From NCBI RefSeq assembly GCF_030848805.1, contig NC_092368.1, positions 7,180,238 to 7,244,237 on the forward strand: 64,000 nt of DNA, written 5' to 3'. Source of the DNA: Temnothorax longispinosus. Taxonomy: Eukaryota > Arthropoda > Insecta > Hymenoptera > Formicidae. Under the pieces are notes generated by a model that was not told the origin of the DNA, ran no database searches, and worked only from the letters and a program-made list of their open reading frames with translations. The number at the start of each line of letters is the position of its first letter. Within the stretch, counting starts at the first letter, position 1. A program made the position numbers and the translations under genes. Shown here piece by piece: positions 10,255 to 22,573 of the stretch.

Positions 10255-10640
10255 GCATCGTTAATAAAATGCTTGCGGAATCTTTATTAAAAATACTGGC
10301 TGGAATATATGCAATTTTTACCGTTGCAGTACCGCTGAATGTTGTTTTTGGCGCAAAGGACCAAATAGGTTTACTCAGACTTTCGTCCTTATATAAAATG
10401 TATATATACATGTATATATGTACATAATAATGTATAAATGTGTATATATACATGTATATAAATATATATAAATGTATATATACATTTTATGTTATAACAA
10501 AAGTCTGAATAATCTTACTTGGTCTGTCCTTTGCGCCAAAAACAATATTCAGTGATATCGCAACGATAAAAATTGCATCGTATATTCCAGCTAGTATTTT
10601 CAATAAAAGTTATACAAGCATTTTATTAATGATACAAACA
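10255..10640. repeat. Palindrome with ~150-bp arms
   Basis: The left arm (AATAAAATGCTTGCGGAATC through GGCGCAAAGGACCAA) is mirrored by the right arm (TTGGTCTGTCCTTTGCGCCA through AAGCATTTTATTAATGAT). The centre is TA-rich (10390-10490). A short minus-strand frame in it is an artefact of the repeat. Confidence 0.75.
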
Positions 10641-10669
10641 ATTAATATTATAATTGAGCTGATCGCACC

Positions 10670-10846
10670 TACTTTGTGCAAAAATCTCGTCGAGGAGCGA
10701 ATTTCGTGCGCCGCAACAGAAGATCATCGTACGAGATGCGCCTAAAGAGGGTCGGATTGCTCATAGATTTGCGAGAGTAGCTGCAGAAGAGGCTGGATTT
10801 GAAGTAGAGGGTCCAATGTACGAAGCAAGGATATGTCAGATTAGCG
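10670..10846 (+). pseudogene. Orphan exon, unidentified protein fragment
   Basis: An open frame reads SEFRAPQQKIIVRDAPKEG followed by RIAHRFARVAAEEAGFEVEG and ends at ...ICQIS before a consensus donor (G|GTAAGT at 10847). The composition looks like a real globular protein exon and not like repeat DNA, but I do not recognise the family and see no partner exon nearby. It may be a captured host exon inside the GCGTTT unit. Confidence 0.45.
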
Positions 10847-11239
10847 GTAAGTAAGAAAAAGTCGTTTTTCTCAAAACGACACTTTTCTAAACGGTGTATC
10901 TTTGTTAAACGGATAACTTTGTTATTACATTTTTTAAGCATTAATGGACGATTTGGCGTAAAATCGCATTTGGTGTACAATTCGCATCTGAAAACTACCT
11001 GCTTTTTCGTGCCGTCACAGTAGTCTAACCCGTTGAGCATTTCACGAGCGTGTCATTCAAATAAACGGTGTAAGAATAAGCGTTTGCTATAGATTTGTGA
11101 ACGTTCAATAAATACAATTATGTGAAGAAATATCATTTATTATAAAAAAAAAACATCAAGTTAGGCACTAATCTTATGTTATATGACGTTAAAGATTTGT
11201 AAATGTGGTTGCAGTAGTCCTGAAAACAAGAGAAAAATG

Positions 11240-13643
11240 TTAAGGACAAATTAATAATATATTTAACAAAATTATACTCAAATTTAATAGTACATACTCA
11301 ACATGTTGAAATCCCATTGGTTCTGCTTCTGATGTTGGTGGCGGAATTAAATAACGTGACTGCAAATTATCTACGTCTTGGTACTGCTGTAATGACAGCT
11401 CTGATGAGATCGGGTCGTGGTGTGATGGCTGCTGCGGTAGTTGTTGCTGAGACTGTAAATTATCGACATGTTGGTACTGCTGCAATGATGACGGCTCTGT
11501 TGAGATCGGGTCGTGGTGTGATGACTGCTGCGGTAGTTGTTGCTGAGACTGTAAATTATCGACATGTTGGCGACATACACTTGGCCACCATGAGGAAGTT
11601 TTGAGAAAACTTCTCGTTCTCAGAACATTTGCTGCTAATTCGCATCCTCATACGATGTGCTTTATCTCCAAAGACTCCTTTGAGCAGAGCATATGCCCAG
11701 TCAGCGTGGCTCTCTTCCACATTTATCAATTTACTATAAGCAGCTTTGGAGCAGAAAACTTCATCTCCAAGAGGTACCTGGTTGGGAAGAACACATAAAG
11801 TTAATAAAATTAGAATAATTAGATGAATGGGAAGTAAATCAAAAGTCTGTCACAGACGAACTCCTTTAACCTCACTCACGGAGTGGCAATTCACTCACCT
11901 TTTCCTCTGTATCTGATGAAGCACCACTGCTGGAAGCTAAACTGGCAGAAGATACTAAAGACGGTGGCCGCATTCCTATATAGGATGTTATATTTGATAT
12001 ATAACATAAATAACAAGTGGAGCATTATATTGCATAATAACCTTTGCATGTTGAAGTGAATCGCGTAGTTCACATCAACGTTTTCCAGACCTGTTACGTT
12101 TCGATGTCTGAGGCAATCATGTATTATATTTCTTGCGTCATACATTATGATTTCAACAGTTGTCACACCCTACTTCCATGAAAATATCACAACCAGCACT
12201 CAAGTAAACTTTGTAATTATAGCCGTCTTGGAAAGTGTGCTAATTTTTTTATTATACCGCGCGTTAAAAATAAAGCGTCACAATTTTGCTTCTCGGAAAC
12301 CCGGTATTTTTCAGAAAAATTGCTCAGACAAGAGTTATATAATTTCAGGGGACAATTTTTCTTAAAAGTGCTGTGTTTCCGAGATAATTAGTAATGGTTT
12401 ATTTTGAACACCTAGTATATACTTTTCTAAATTAGTATTACTGTTATTATTTATTATTACCAATATATGTACATGTAATATATTACTTTACTTGTAAGAC
12501 TAAGTCAATATTAATATGATAAATATTCAATATTTTCATTTTCGGGTAAACTGTTCAACCAATGTTGCACATATTGCGGATAAGGTTGTGGAAACTTACT
12601 CATCCAGTCTTCTATTTTTGTCATTTTTCCTTCTAACTCCGCTAATTTCTCCATGTTTGCCTGTCCCACTGAGTCCAATTGTTTCTGAAATTGATCTTGA
12701 ATTTTTTCCACTTTTGCTTCAATACTTTGCAAACATTCTTGCAGAATATTTGCAATGTTCTGATCTTTTCTCACTTCTCCAGGTATATTTTTCTTCTGTT
12801 CTGCTTGCAATGCAGATTTCAATTCTGCATTCTCTCGCAATAACAAACACGTAATATCATCATCTTCAGTGACTGGTGCATGAGTTGTAGAACTTTCATA
12901 CAGACTCCTCGATGCTAATAATTGGGCATGGACTGCATCGGTAGCCTGTTTCTTTGTCTTTTTTTTATTTTTTTAAAGGAAAAAAAGATGTATTAGTACA
13001 TCTAAATTGCCATATGTCTAACATTTACAAAAATTATACTTACATTTGAATCACGATTGCTCGTGATGGTTAGATTACCTTCTTCTAACACAGCATTATC
13101 ATTATCAGTACTGTTCGGTTCTGACTGATCTCCATCATCTCCATCACTCAATACAATGGGCCACCTTTTTCTCTTCTTAACCATAGCATTTTCCAATACC
13201 TTTCGAGATTCTGTAAAACAAAAAGTAAAAACTAAATTAAATTGCTTTCGTTAACTGGAAATAAATGGCTGAAAAGACCACCTTTGAGTGATTTCAGAGA
13301 CAAAAATACTAGCTGAGTGAATTCAATCATCTTTGCACAATTCATCAATGATTTTTAGGTTATGGTTTTATAGGCTAGGCTTATAAGAGAATTAATATTA
13401 CTTACCAGCAAGCAAGCCGATGTGGGCATACCACTTGTGTTCTCTCCCGTCCTTGCTGCCGTGCGTGGTGTTAACGGTATAAAATTTCATTCTATCGAAG
13501 TCCGTTAAGGACTTTGGATTAAATGATACTCGTTCACTTGTTCCGATTTTTAATTGAATTTTCAGTATTGGCAGTACCTCTGTTTCATTGCCACTTTTAT
13601 ATTTAACCAGCGCGTACCACCCGGAATTGTCAATTAGATTCAT
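11240..13643 (-). CDS. BEN-domain protein gene, possibly element-borne
   Basis: Minus strand, several exons. 13643-13404 encodes MNLIDNSGWYALVKYKSG... up to IGLLA with donor GTAAGT. 13212-13044 encodes MVKKRKRWPIVLSDGDDG with donor GTAAGT. About 12965-12511 encodes a coiled coil (LLRENAELKSALQAEQKKN ... KIEDWMSKF) ending in a stop. Further down, 11970-11900 is a Ser-rich exon (donor GTGAGT). 11778-11570 carries a BEN-like domain: VPLGDEVFCSKAAYSKL ... WAYALLKGVFGDKAH. BEN domains bind DNA or chromatin. The coiled-coil exon stops before the BEN exons, so the pieces may be two isoforms, an exon-skipping gene or a decayed one. The end (11600-11290) is a Gln-rich tandem repeat. Exon limits apart from the stated splice sites are approximate. 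Confidence 0.55.
11290..11600 (-). repeat. ~96-bp coding-like tandem repeat (Gln-rich)
   Basis: About 2.5 copies of a unit that on the minus strand reads QHVDNLQSQQQLPQQ followed by SSHHDPIS. The repeats are nearly identical at the DNA level (GAGATCGGGTCGTGGTGTGA recurs). The BEN exon enters this stretch in a different frame and hits a stop, which suggests a small indel. Confidence 0.7.
12170..12500. other. AT-rich non-coding gap in the BEN region
   Basis: Between the BEN exons and the coiled-coil exon. No motif or splice pair of note was seen, and it is probably intronic or 3' untranslated. Confidence 0.35.
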
Positions 13644-13779
13644 GACTTTACTGGGAACTCTAAAGCTAATTGTAACGCAAACGACACGTGCATGGTGTTG
13701 AATGGCGTCGATGCCGATACAACCAACGACTGCCGGCCGCCTCAGTGTCAGTGGCGTCGCCTAACGTCGATGCGCAGAA

Positions 13780-13925
13780 CACTGAAAAGCGTTGCCTCAG
13801 CGTTGTAGAACTTTCACGAAACGTTTTTTATACAGCGTTTGATAAGCGTTCCAAAAGCGTTTACAACCCAAAAGCGTTATGTAAGCGTTCTTACAACGTT
13901 TGAAAGTGTATAAACGCTCAGAAAA
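13780..13925. repeat. GCGTTT array, right flank
   Basis: Irregular blocks with GCGTTTGATAAGCGTTCC, AAAAGCGTTTACAA and AAAAGCGTTATGTAAGCG. They match the motif of the 9640-10215 array, and support a unit with arrays on both sides. Confidence 0.65.
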
Positions 13926-14073
13926 CCTTCACCAAATGTTTGTCAACGCTTTATAAATCGCAAGTAGTCAAAAATGCCGCGTAATACTTATTGTATTACG
14001 CGGAGAGATGGTGTCGTATATCTTATCAATTTAACTGTCAAGTAACTCTTGTGATCACTTTTTAAGGTATGAC

Positions 14074-14196
14074 TATAGCTACGGTCAACGTGACGCTACA
14101 AATGCTTTGGAGCGTTCTTCTTCTCTTTCTTTCTTCATTGAAAGAAAAGAGAAGAGGAATGCTTCAAAGCATTTGTAGCGTCACGTTGACCGTAGC
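14074..14196. mobile_element. 123-bp hairpin MITE
   Basis: TAGCTACGGTCAACGTGACG at the left is mirrored by CGTCACGTTGACCGTAG at the right. The arms are about 55 bp and the loop is TC-rich. A solo LTR follows within 10 bases. Confidence 0.8.
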
Positions 14197-14204
14197 CTAT
14201 ATAT

Positions 14205-14629
14205 TGTTGTGCGGCGAAGGTCAACGATCCCGAATTGCGACATCTAGCTGTCAGCGTTGCTTCCGGATCTTGCCAAACTCACCTGAGGTGGCATTCCGGG
14301 TTTCGCAAGTGACACAGGTCACTCGCCCGGAAGCAAAAGCGCTGACAGCTGAGTCAGCACCGCGGAAGCTAACGCGCGAGAGATAAAAGCCCGCCCTTCC
14401 GAGAAGCGGCGGGCAGTCTGGAACGAAAGGCTAGATCACGCGCAACCGAATGTAATCAACTACACGAACGCCCGCAAGTCAGGGCAGTAGATTAAGAACA
14501 CCTGTGTAATAAGATATCTAAGTTTATTAAACGCTATTATACAAAAAATCTGGATTTGAGTGTCTTCTCTCTCCCGGCGGATTCCAAAGAACTCCGTGCC
14601 GACCCGGCAACCCCAGGCGCGGCACAACA
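14205..14629 (+). mobile_element. Solo LTR (425 bp)
   Basis: It begins TGTTGTGCGGCG and ends CGCGGCACAACA. CTATATAT lies on both sides (14197-14204, 14630-14637), which must include the target duplication, although the TA-run blurs its length. Inside are a TATA-like ATAAAAG (14381-14387) and a GTGTAATAAG near 14505, consistent with plus orientation. No internal retroelement sequence is attached. A long-TIR DNA element is a weaker alternative. Confidence 0.6.
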
Positions 14630-14639
14630 CTATATATAT

Positions 14640-15700
14640 TTATTTAATTTATTTCTTTTTATGGAATTAAGGTAACAGTCACGTTGAGGATACGAGATCC
14701 ACACTCTCATAATCGGAGAGCGGAATAACTGCATTTTTGACTACTTGTGACCACTGCATTTCACTCGACCAGCTATATGTACTGAGGAGGGTCCAAACCA
14801 AGGACCACAACGTTTACTTTATTATATATATTTTATTCAATTTGTAATATTTTATTACTGTCGCCCGTCCATCGTCGCGAACGAGCTCTCATTTGCCTTG
14901 TTTTGTTTATTTCTGCCAAAATCATTTGTATTTCTGCTGCTCTACTTCTTAACGCAAGCATCTGCCGTAATTCTTGTTGAATTCTGCTGTATGTGCTAGT
15001 TTGCAACGATGCCGCTAGGCGGCGCATAATGGTAAAACTAACTCGCAAGTAAATTTCAGTTGGGATCTAATATAAGCAGGCCTCCGGCGAAGCGCGAAGC
15101 AAAATCATGACATTCGCGACAATCTTCGCCAGCAATACAACGCAAGGCTTACCCAACATCACTGCGGTGCTATAAATATAAAAAATATTTTTGTAAATTA
15201 TTTTAATCTTTCTAAAAAATATTTTAAAAATATTTTGTGTTGTATGGGTAGCAGTAGGCGCTGCTACAAATCTGGCGCGATTATGTTGCACTGCGATTTG
15301 CGCAAGCATCTGCCGCATTTCTTGCACTATTCTGCTATATGTAAATGCATACACATATCTTCCACAATTCTGTTGCACTACGACGAGAGCAAGTTTCTGC
15401 CAACAGAAAAATAGTCAAAGTTGGAAATAGAAAACGCATGATCTGCCCGAAAGTTAGTGCACGACTTTTCGTGCAGTTTTACAGCAGAATTGCAAAGGAA
15501 TGGTTACCAGGGCATGCATGGACATTTTTGATATATAATTCTATATATTTTTACATGCTTTTACATAAAAAATTTTTTACCAGGTTATTATTTATTATTT
15601 AATTGTATCCTTGCTAACCCAAAATGTGATGGTTTGGTAATGTTTTCGGTGTACACTTGATACCGAATCACCTAAGTAAAGTAATATGAGTATACTAATT
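14640..15700. other. Low-coding stretch with related short minus-strand frames
   Basis: The minus-strand frames at 15010-14833 and 15345-15228 share the pattern TYSRIxQExRQMLA, so this stretch holds a diverged duplication of about 100 bp. A third trace lies near 15360-15410 on the other strand. No known family and no intact gene is seen. The remainder is AT-rich. Confidence 0.4.
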
Positions 15701-17236
15701 TTGTGTGTGAAAGTTCCAAAGTGTAACATTTTTTTTCACTGCAAATGTTATTTTGTTTCAGAATATATCATTTACAACAGCTTTATCTTCACAGAATGAC
15801 GTTGAGAGGATAGGTGGATCTGTGAATAGAGTTGCAGATGACTCACGTGCATCATATTCATTACAGGTATGCAATAATTTTTTTCAATTATTCTGAATAT
15901 TACATTTGTAGTAGAATAAGAATCCCCGTTTTCTTAATTACTGTTTTTATTTTATTCTTCTTTTTAGAGCTACTCTAATGGAATAAATAAACTAATCACT
16001 AATGTGACAGAAACAACTCTACAACTGATATTCCATCTGACAGTAATGAAGAAATTAGAGAGATTACCTGTGATTCATCAACAAAGGATCTAGAGTCTGC
16101 TTCATCATCAGAGAGAGACTCAAAGACTATGTCATCATCAGAGCAAAATTCCTTGGCCAATGATACTTCAACCTCAACAGATGCTATTAATCACATCAGT
16201 GTTGAAACAGAGAAGAAGAAACTGTCAGAGAAATTATGCGATTGCACAAACACTACAGTTGGTGATGTTGTTTTCATGTGCCTTGTGTTAGGAGTGAGGC
16301 ATAATTATCATGGGAGGCACAACTTGACATTCTGCGAATGGTCAACTCAATTCACGACAAGGATCTTCCATGAACAAAGTACAAGTACTTTCAACACATA
16401 GAGAAAGAAAAGGAGAGCATATCTTATCACATCTATTGCCCAACATGTAAAGTGTACTTAGGGGAAAAGAGTTGTTTGCCAGAATGTGTGCAATGTTCTT
16501 ATTGTGCTGATAATGTAGATGTGTCTAAGCCGTCAAACTTTTTCTTGTCCATATCATTAGAATCGCAATTGAAAAAATTAGTAAGTGATTCACGTATAGC
16601 ATCCTTATTGCTAAACCACAGATTTAATCGCAAGAAAGAGCACTCTGATGCTTTTGAGGATATATACGACGGGGAGCAGTACAAAAAGCACTGTGTTCCT
16701 GGAGGAATACTCTCCTCCCCTCTCAATTTTTTATTTTCTTTTTTTACGGACGGTATACAAACTGCAATGGGAAGTCGACCGGTAAATCATTGTAGCCTAT
16801 TTATGTAACGATCAATGAATTCCCATTTAAAGACCGTAGCAGGTATATGCTTCTTGCTGGGTTATATGCTGGACCTAAAGATCCTAATCAAATGGTTTTC
16901 TTGCAACCCTTTGTTAAAGAAGCAAACAAACTCTCCTTTGAGGGTTTTTCTTGGAATCACGAAGGAAAAGAGGTTATCAGTAAGGTCATCCCTTTATGTG
17001 CTGTAACTGATTCTGTTGCACGGTAGCAGCTTCTCAACATGCAGTCTTTCCATGCATTTTATGGCTGCACATTCTGTTATGAGAAGCAAGAAAAAACAGG
17101 CCCAAGATCGAGGTGTTTTAATGTCCTCTCTGAGAGACCAGATGACAGAACGGCAGAATCCACTTATCAGGATGCAAGTAGAGCTCATGAAAGGAAAAAT
17201 GCAACACGTATAGACAAGCGGCATTACAAGGGTGTC

Positions 17237-17856
17237 TGTTCGCGAAATCGCTGATTAATCCTGGCGATGGAAGCGGGATGAGAAGGACGCGCGTGGAAGG
17301 TGTTAACTCAATATTCACTTTATTTTTGTGTAACTCAGACCACAGTCTGAGCCGTCTTTAATGCGTCTTTAATGCGTCAAAATTGATACAATCTGACCTG
17401 AGAGTGATGAGCGGTGAACAAAATGAGATGTATATAGAGTCCGTGTACATGAAAGGCAATTATATTAATTGCCGTCCTCTTCGATGAATCGCCCGTGAGC
17501 CGGTGAGACACGTGGCGGTCGGCACTCGCGCACATGTGAGCCTGAGTCGTCGTGTTGATGTACCCGAGTAGAGCTGGATGAGTGGTCGCTTTACATGTTA
17601 ATGCAGTATCTCGGCAGCTGTTGTAATCACTGCAGTGGGCACTTCAATGTGTAGTCACAATCGAAAATGCACAGAGCACACGTCGTGCGTCTGATCACTG
17701 CGCGGCCATTTTTACGACTCTGAATATCGCGAGGAAGACGTTGGCGATGAGCGCGCCCGTGCGCGGCGCAAGCTGCCGCGGTGATCTAGCGTCGTTACTC
17801 GATCGATGCTGCCATCTGATCCATCTGACGGCGCAGCGTTAACGGAATCTCGAACA
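17237..17856 (-). repeat. BEL downstream LTR (620 bp)
   Basis: Nearly identical to 22574-23185. Visible differences are CTGG/CCGG near the start, CTCAGACC against CTCAAGACC, an extra CAGTG near 17635, and an extra CCAT near 17820. It lies downstream in the element's own orientation. Confidence 0.92.
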
Positions 17857-17897
17857 TTCCGCCCGCCATCAGCAACCTTGTTGATGATTCCTTACTC

Positions 17898-20800
17898 TTG
17901 ATCCTTCATTCGGTTGAAATGGGTAGTATGGCAAGCTTGGCCCTTGGCCGAGTGAGTGTCGTGGCCGTCTTGAGGGTAACCACCCTGGTGAGTCCATCCC
18001 TGCCGGGGTGCAAAGCTGTTACTCTGGCGAGTGGCCATTTGCACGGTGAAAAGCGTTCGTCGGTGAGCAGCACGATGGAACCCATCTTGATGTTGTTGTT
18101 AAGATGATGCCACTTGGATATCGCCTGCTGGCGTTGCAGATAATGAGCCGACCATTGTGCCCAAAAAGAGCGATAAACCTGAAACAGAGAGCTGTTATTT
18201 TCAATAATATTGAACACGCTGCTGGATGAGCTGCCACCGAGATAGTCGTGAGGTTCCTAGGTCAATCAGAGATGGCTCGGGTATGGTAGTGATTGGAATG
18301 ACCTGGTGTGAGCGCTGAGACGTCTTCAGGGTCGTCACTCAGCGGTTCTAAGTGCCGCGAGTTGAGAATGTCCTTGTTTTGCGTAAGCACCGTTGTGAGT
18401 TCTTCCGTCGTGAGTAGAGTCTCCCCGATAGTCCGTCTCAGATGAAACTTCAGACTTTACTACCGCCTCCCACTTGCCCCCCATGTATAGAGCGCCTGGT
18501 GGGTTGAACTCCCATCCTGTGTCATTAAGTTGTAAAACTTTAGCAATCCGTGATGTTCTTGAGAGCCCTGGATGAACATTTTCTTGAGCGCGGCGTCTGC
18601 TCCAATGAATGTTGTCCCGCAGTCCGAATACATGGTCTGAGCAATTCCCCTTCTAGCTGAGAATCTTCGGAAGGCTGCTATGAATCCTTCTGATGGGTAG
18701 TCACTGACTACTTCGAGGTGAATTGCGGAGGTGGAGAAGCAGACGAACACAGATCCCTTCCTTGTATATTTTCACACCTCGTCCCTTCCATGTTTTGATA
18801 GTGAGCGGTCCGGCATAGTCAACTCCCGTATGAGTAAACGGACGTGACGGCGTAACCCGAGAGAGAGGTAGTTGGCCCATCAGTTGATGAGCACGGATCC
18901 CCCCCTGCCGAGCACACACGACACACCGAAAAATACAAGACTTCACTGGAGCCCGTCCGCCGATGATCCAGTAATTTTGCCTGACATGAGCCAATGTCAG
19001 CGGTGTTCCTCCAGTCAGGGTACGCAAATGGGCGTGAGCGATGATTAAGGTTGAGAAGCGTGAGTGGCGAGGTAACATCGCCTGATGTTTGTTGTCTTGA
19101 TCCAATGTTGGTTGATTGAGACGGCCGCCAACTCGGATGAGTCCTTGAGCGTCTGTGTACGCAGTCAATCGACTGAATGCGTGAGCAGTTGGTGATCTCA
19201 AGTTGGCCGTGAGTATCTTGATCTCGTACGTGAAGTATGCCGCTTGAGTAGCCTTAATCCAGAAGAATCTGGCCTCCTCCAAAGCTGAGTGTAAGTCCAG
19301 TGTTTTGCGTCGGCGCTTTCCCAGAAGCGATATGAATCTGAAACAAAGAGCTGTTATTTTCAATAACTTGTTGAGAGTTGAGTACCTATATATCAGGTCC
19401 CAGTGATAGTCCGGTTGAGATGCGGCCGCATGTAGCGCAATGCCAGGACGAGCCTCATGCTCGCTCAACTCGTCCGAAAGCGCGGGTTGAGATGGCCAAG
19501 CTTCAGGGGTGAGTATCCACGGTGGTCCCGTCCACCATAATGAGTGACTGGTACGTATTTCCAATGTGCGCTCGCAGTGAGCTCTTGAATTTGAGAGACC
19601 CAATTTCTCACGAAATCCTTCCAGCGCGATGCATGAGATTTGATCCACGTGAGTGTCACAATAGAGTCCGTCCACAGGTGAGTTGCTGTGACGTTCAACT
19701 TCAAGGTGGCTTGAACGTATTGCATGAGTCTTGAGAGCAGCAATGCTGCGGTGAGTTCAAGTTTCGGGATGGTGAGCTGTTTGAGTGGGGCTACCTTCGG
19801 TTTGGAGCACACCAATGAAATCGTGGCGCCATTTGAGCCGTGGACGGTGATAAATACAACTGCAGCCATTGCCAGTTGAGAAGTATCAGAAAAGCCGTGA
19901 AATTCCACTGACGAGGTACTCCATGTGGTTTGAGAGGTGCTACCTTGGATGTACCACCGAGGTATTGAGAGCTTGCAAGCTTGTGAGTTCTTTTCTGATA
20001 ATGAGCCACCGTGATGAGAGCTGGGATGGCAGTGGTTCATCCCATTGGAGCTTCATGTAGCCAAAGCTCCTGCAAGAGCATCTTCGCCTTGATCACTACT
20101 GGTGATACAAAGCCCAGTGGATCGAGTATCTGAGCCACTTCAGACCAAGCGAGGTGTTTGGTGAGGTGATCGGTGTGCGACGAGATCCTTGTTGAGAATG
20201 TGAATGAATCTTCTTGAGGAAGCCATCGTAATCCGAGTCTTTTGGTTACGCAATCGTCAAATGTAATTTGTGAGCCCTGATCCCTTTCTGCTTGAACCGC
20301 AGTGAGTACGTCTTGATGAGTCGCGTGCCACCTTGCTAATGGGAAGCCGCCCGCCATGCACAAGTCCGGTGAGCAGTATTGAAGTTTCTATTACCTGCTG
20401 AACGGTGGCGGCGCCTCCAAAATGTCGTCAACATATCGACCGGTGTTAGATGATATGGCACTTCATTGAGTTGTTCATCTATCCAGCGAATCCGTTGTAA
20501 ATTTCAGTCATCTTCATGCACGTTGATCTGCCTATACCCTTTGGTGATGTCAGTGGCAACTAAGTGTCGAAGTTGTCGAATCCAGAGCAAAACATCTGAT
20601 GTCTAGGTGCTGTGATGCAGATGCATTCGAGCCATCAAATACCACGCGTAATGTTGTGGTTGCACTATCTGGTCTGAATACTCCGTGATGTGGCAAATAA
20701 TATTGTGTGTGCTGACTGGAAACGGGTGAAGCCTTCTTCATGTGATTGAGCTCTCGATATTCCGTCATAAACTGATGATACAGACGTCAATAGTTGTCAT

Positions 20801-21607
20801 CTCGTGGGAGTCTTCTTTGTAAACTTTTCAGATATCGATGCGCCGTGAGATACGAATCGCCAAGAGTATCAAGTGATGATTTTAGTGGAAGTCGACCTGT
20901 GTATCGACCTATTGAATCCCGTGAAACAGTACTCTTGAAATGTTCTTCACATCTTTGCTCGTCAGGAGTAAGCTCAAGATTGTTGCTCGCAGGCACTTCT
21001 TCCTGTGTCCAAAATCTCGACAGTAACTCATTGAGAGCATCTTCCCTCTCCTGAATCGATGCATGATGCACTGCAGCAGATGCCGTTGATGATGTGTCGA
21101 CAGATCCGAGCACGAGCCATCCAAAGATTGAGAGCTGCGCAATTGGCATCAATGTATCTTGTTTGATGATGTTGGGCTTGATGATCTGCCCATATATGAG
21201 TCAGCTCCAATGATAATATCCACTGGCCGTGGTGTCAGAAAATCTGGATCAGCCAAGGTTAACTTGGAGAGATGCGGCCATTCCTGTGGTGCAGCGTTGA
21301 ATGATGGCAGGATGTTCGTTAACGTCTGCAGAATGTGAGCTTGAATAATGACGTCTGATCTTGAGTGAAGTGAGCGGAGCTTAAGCAATGCAACTCCTCG
21401 AGTTTGCGTCGCCTTTCCGCCATTAATTCCAGTGATGAGAATGACGGAATAATGACGAGTAATGTTGAGCTGGCGAACGAGAGATTCTGAAACAAAGGTA
21501 AGTTCTGAACCTGAATCAATGAGAGGCCACACGCATTGAGTATGAACAGATGAGCTGATCTGAGCCAGGGCCGTAGCGAGCAATGTTGAGTGTGGTGAGC
21601 GGGTCAA
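17898..21607 (-). pseudogene. BEL pol remnant (PR, RT, RNase H, integrase, DUF5641)
   Basis: 21607-21149 is a retropepsin-like region with catalytic DSGSELTFVSE. 21152-20037 is reverse transcriptase in at least four frames (YYLPHHGV, LRVVFDGSNAS, GLRWLPQEDSFTF, LGFVSP). 20009-19500 is the RNase H region (PKLELTAALL, LWTDSIVTLTWI). 19110-18470 is the integrase zinc-binding part and core (GVDYAGPL, DCGTTFIGAD). 18330-17898 is the DUF5641-like tail (SKWH, KWPLARVTALHPG, GLTRVVT). Several frameshifts separate these, so it is not translatable as one product. A ~38-bp stretch near 18170-18210 duplicates one at 19326-19367. Confidence 0.85.
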
Positions 21608-21649
21608 AGAGAAGTAAGCAACGATTGCACCATTTTCTTATTGAGCTGT

Positions 21650-22573
21650 CGCAGTTGAGCTGGTGATTGGCTTCGCTAATGAGCTCGACTGATGAGCCTC
21701 ATGCAGCATCGTGTGGTGTCGGTTGGTGCACTTCCTGCACCCCCGTGAGCCTTTACATGAGCGGCCGTTGTGGCGGCCGAGGCATTTGAACCGAAGCCTC
21801 CGTGGTATGACTAATTTTTGTCGATCGCCTGTTGAAAGATCCCTAAATTACGTGCACATCACAATGAAGTGAGTGCCGTTGCAACAATCGCACGGGTAAA
21901 TTAGATGCTGCCGTGCGAACCGGTTGAGCTGCCACATGCTGAGCTGTCAACGTGCGCTTTGCTGTTGAATGAGCGCCGACGGCTGTGAAGCTTCAAGATA
22001 TGCATGCTCCTTGAGAAACGCCTTGTTCGCCTCTTCGAGATGCATTGAGATTTGGATGACCTCCTCTAACGGCATGTCCTCTGCACAAGTTGGCAGCGTG
22101 TCGCCAATATTCCGCACCGTCGCCAGGCGGTTCATTTAGGATGAGCTCCGTGGACAAGCGCACGGGTGAGGCTTGGCGTTCCGATGTGCGAGTCGGTGGT
22201 AACTCGAGCAGCGGCGTCGTGGTCTCCGTACCGCCCGTACCCGCCTTTGCGGGTTTCGTCATGTTGAGCCGTCCCTGAGCTGCGCACGATGAAATACCTG
22301 AGAAATGTCGAGACACGTGTAAGAAATGCTGCACGAACCGAGAACGTTTGAGAGACGCGTGAGAAAAACAGCACGTGAAAATGTCTATTTACACTCGCGG
22401 GAGCGCGTGAACATGTTTTCGTAACACGCGCGAGCGCGCGTGAAATGTCTGTCCTTCACCCGCGGAAGCGCGCGATAATGTCCACGTGGCATGTCGTGAA
22501 AGGCATGCCCTGTTCACATGATCTGTGTCCAAGCTACACTTTAAGTTCCACGCATCCGGCTCGAAGGACCAAA
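21650..22573 (-). pseudogene. BEL gag remnant
   Basis: Part of the gag N-terminus is recognisable around 22135-21990 (VRNIGDTLPTCAEDMPLEEV). The CCHC-like knuckles appear around 21790-21690 (FKCLGRHNGRSCKG and RGCRKC). The middle of gag is missing and the frames differ, so no functional nucleocapsid precursor could be made. Confidence 0.7.

Larger units (their letters stand above)
9620..13935. mobile_element. GCGTTT-array-flanked unit with a BEN-domain gene
   Basis: Degenerate GCGTTTG repeats occur on both flanks (9640-10215 and 13780-13925). Between them are a 380-bp palindrome, an orphan exon, and a minus-strand multi-exon gene with a BEN domain. The architecture parallels the 663-3692 element. 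Exact termini and target duplication are not resolved, so calling it one mobile unit is inference. A fragment of the same array family appears at 51235-51305 in reverse. Confidence 0.45.
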
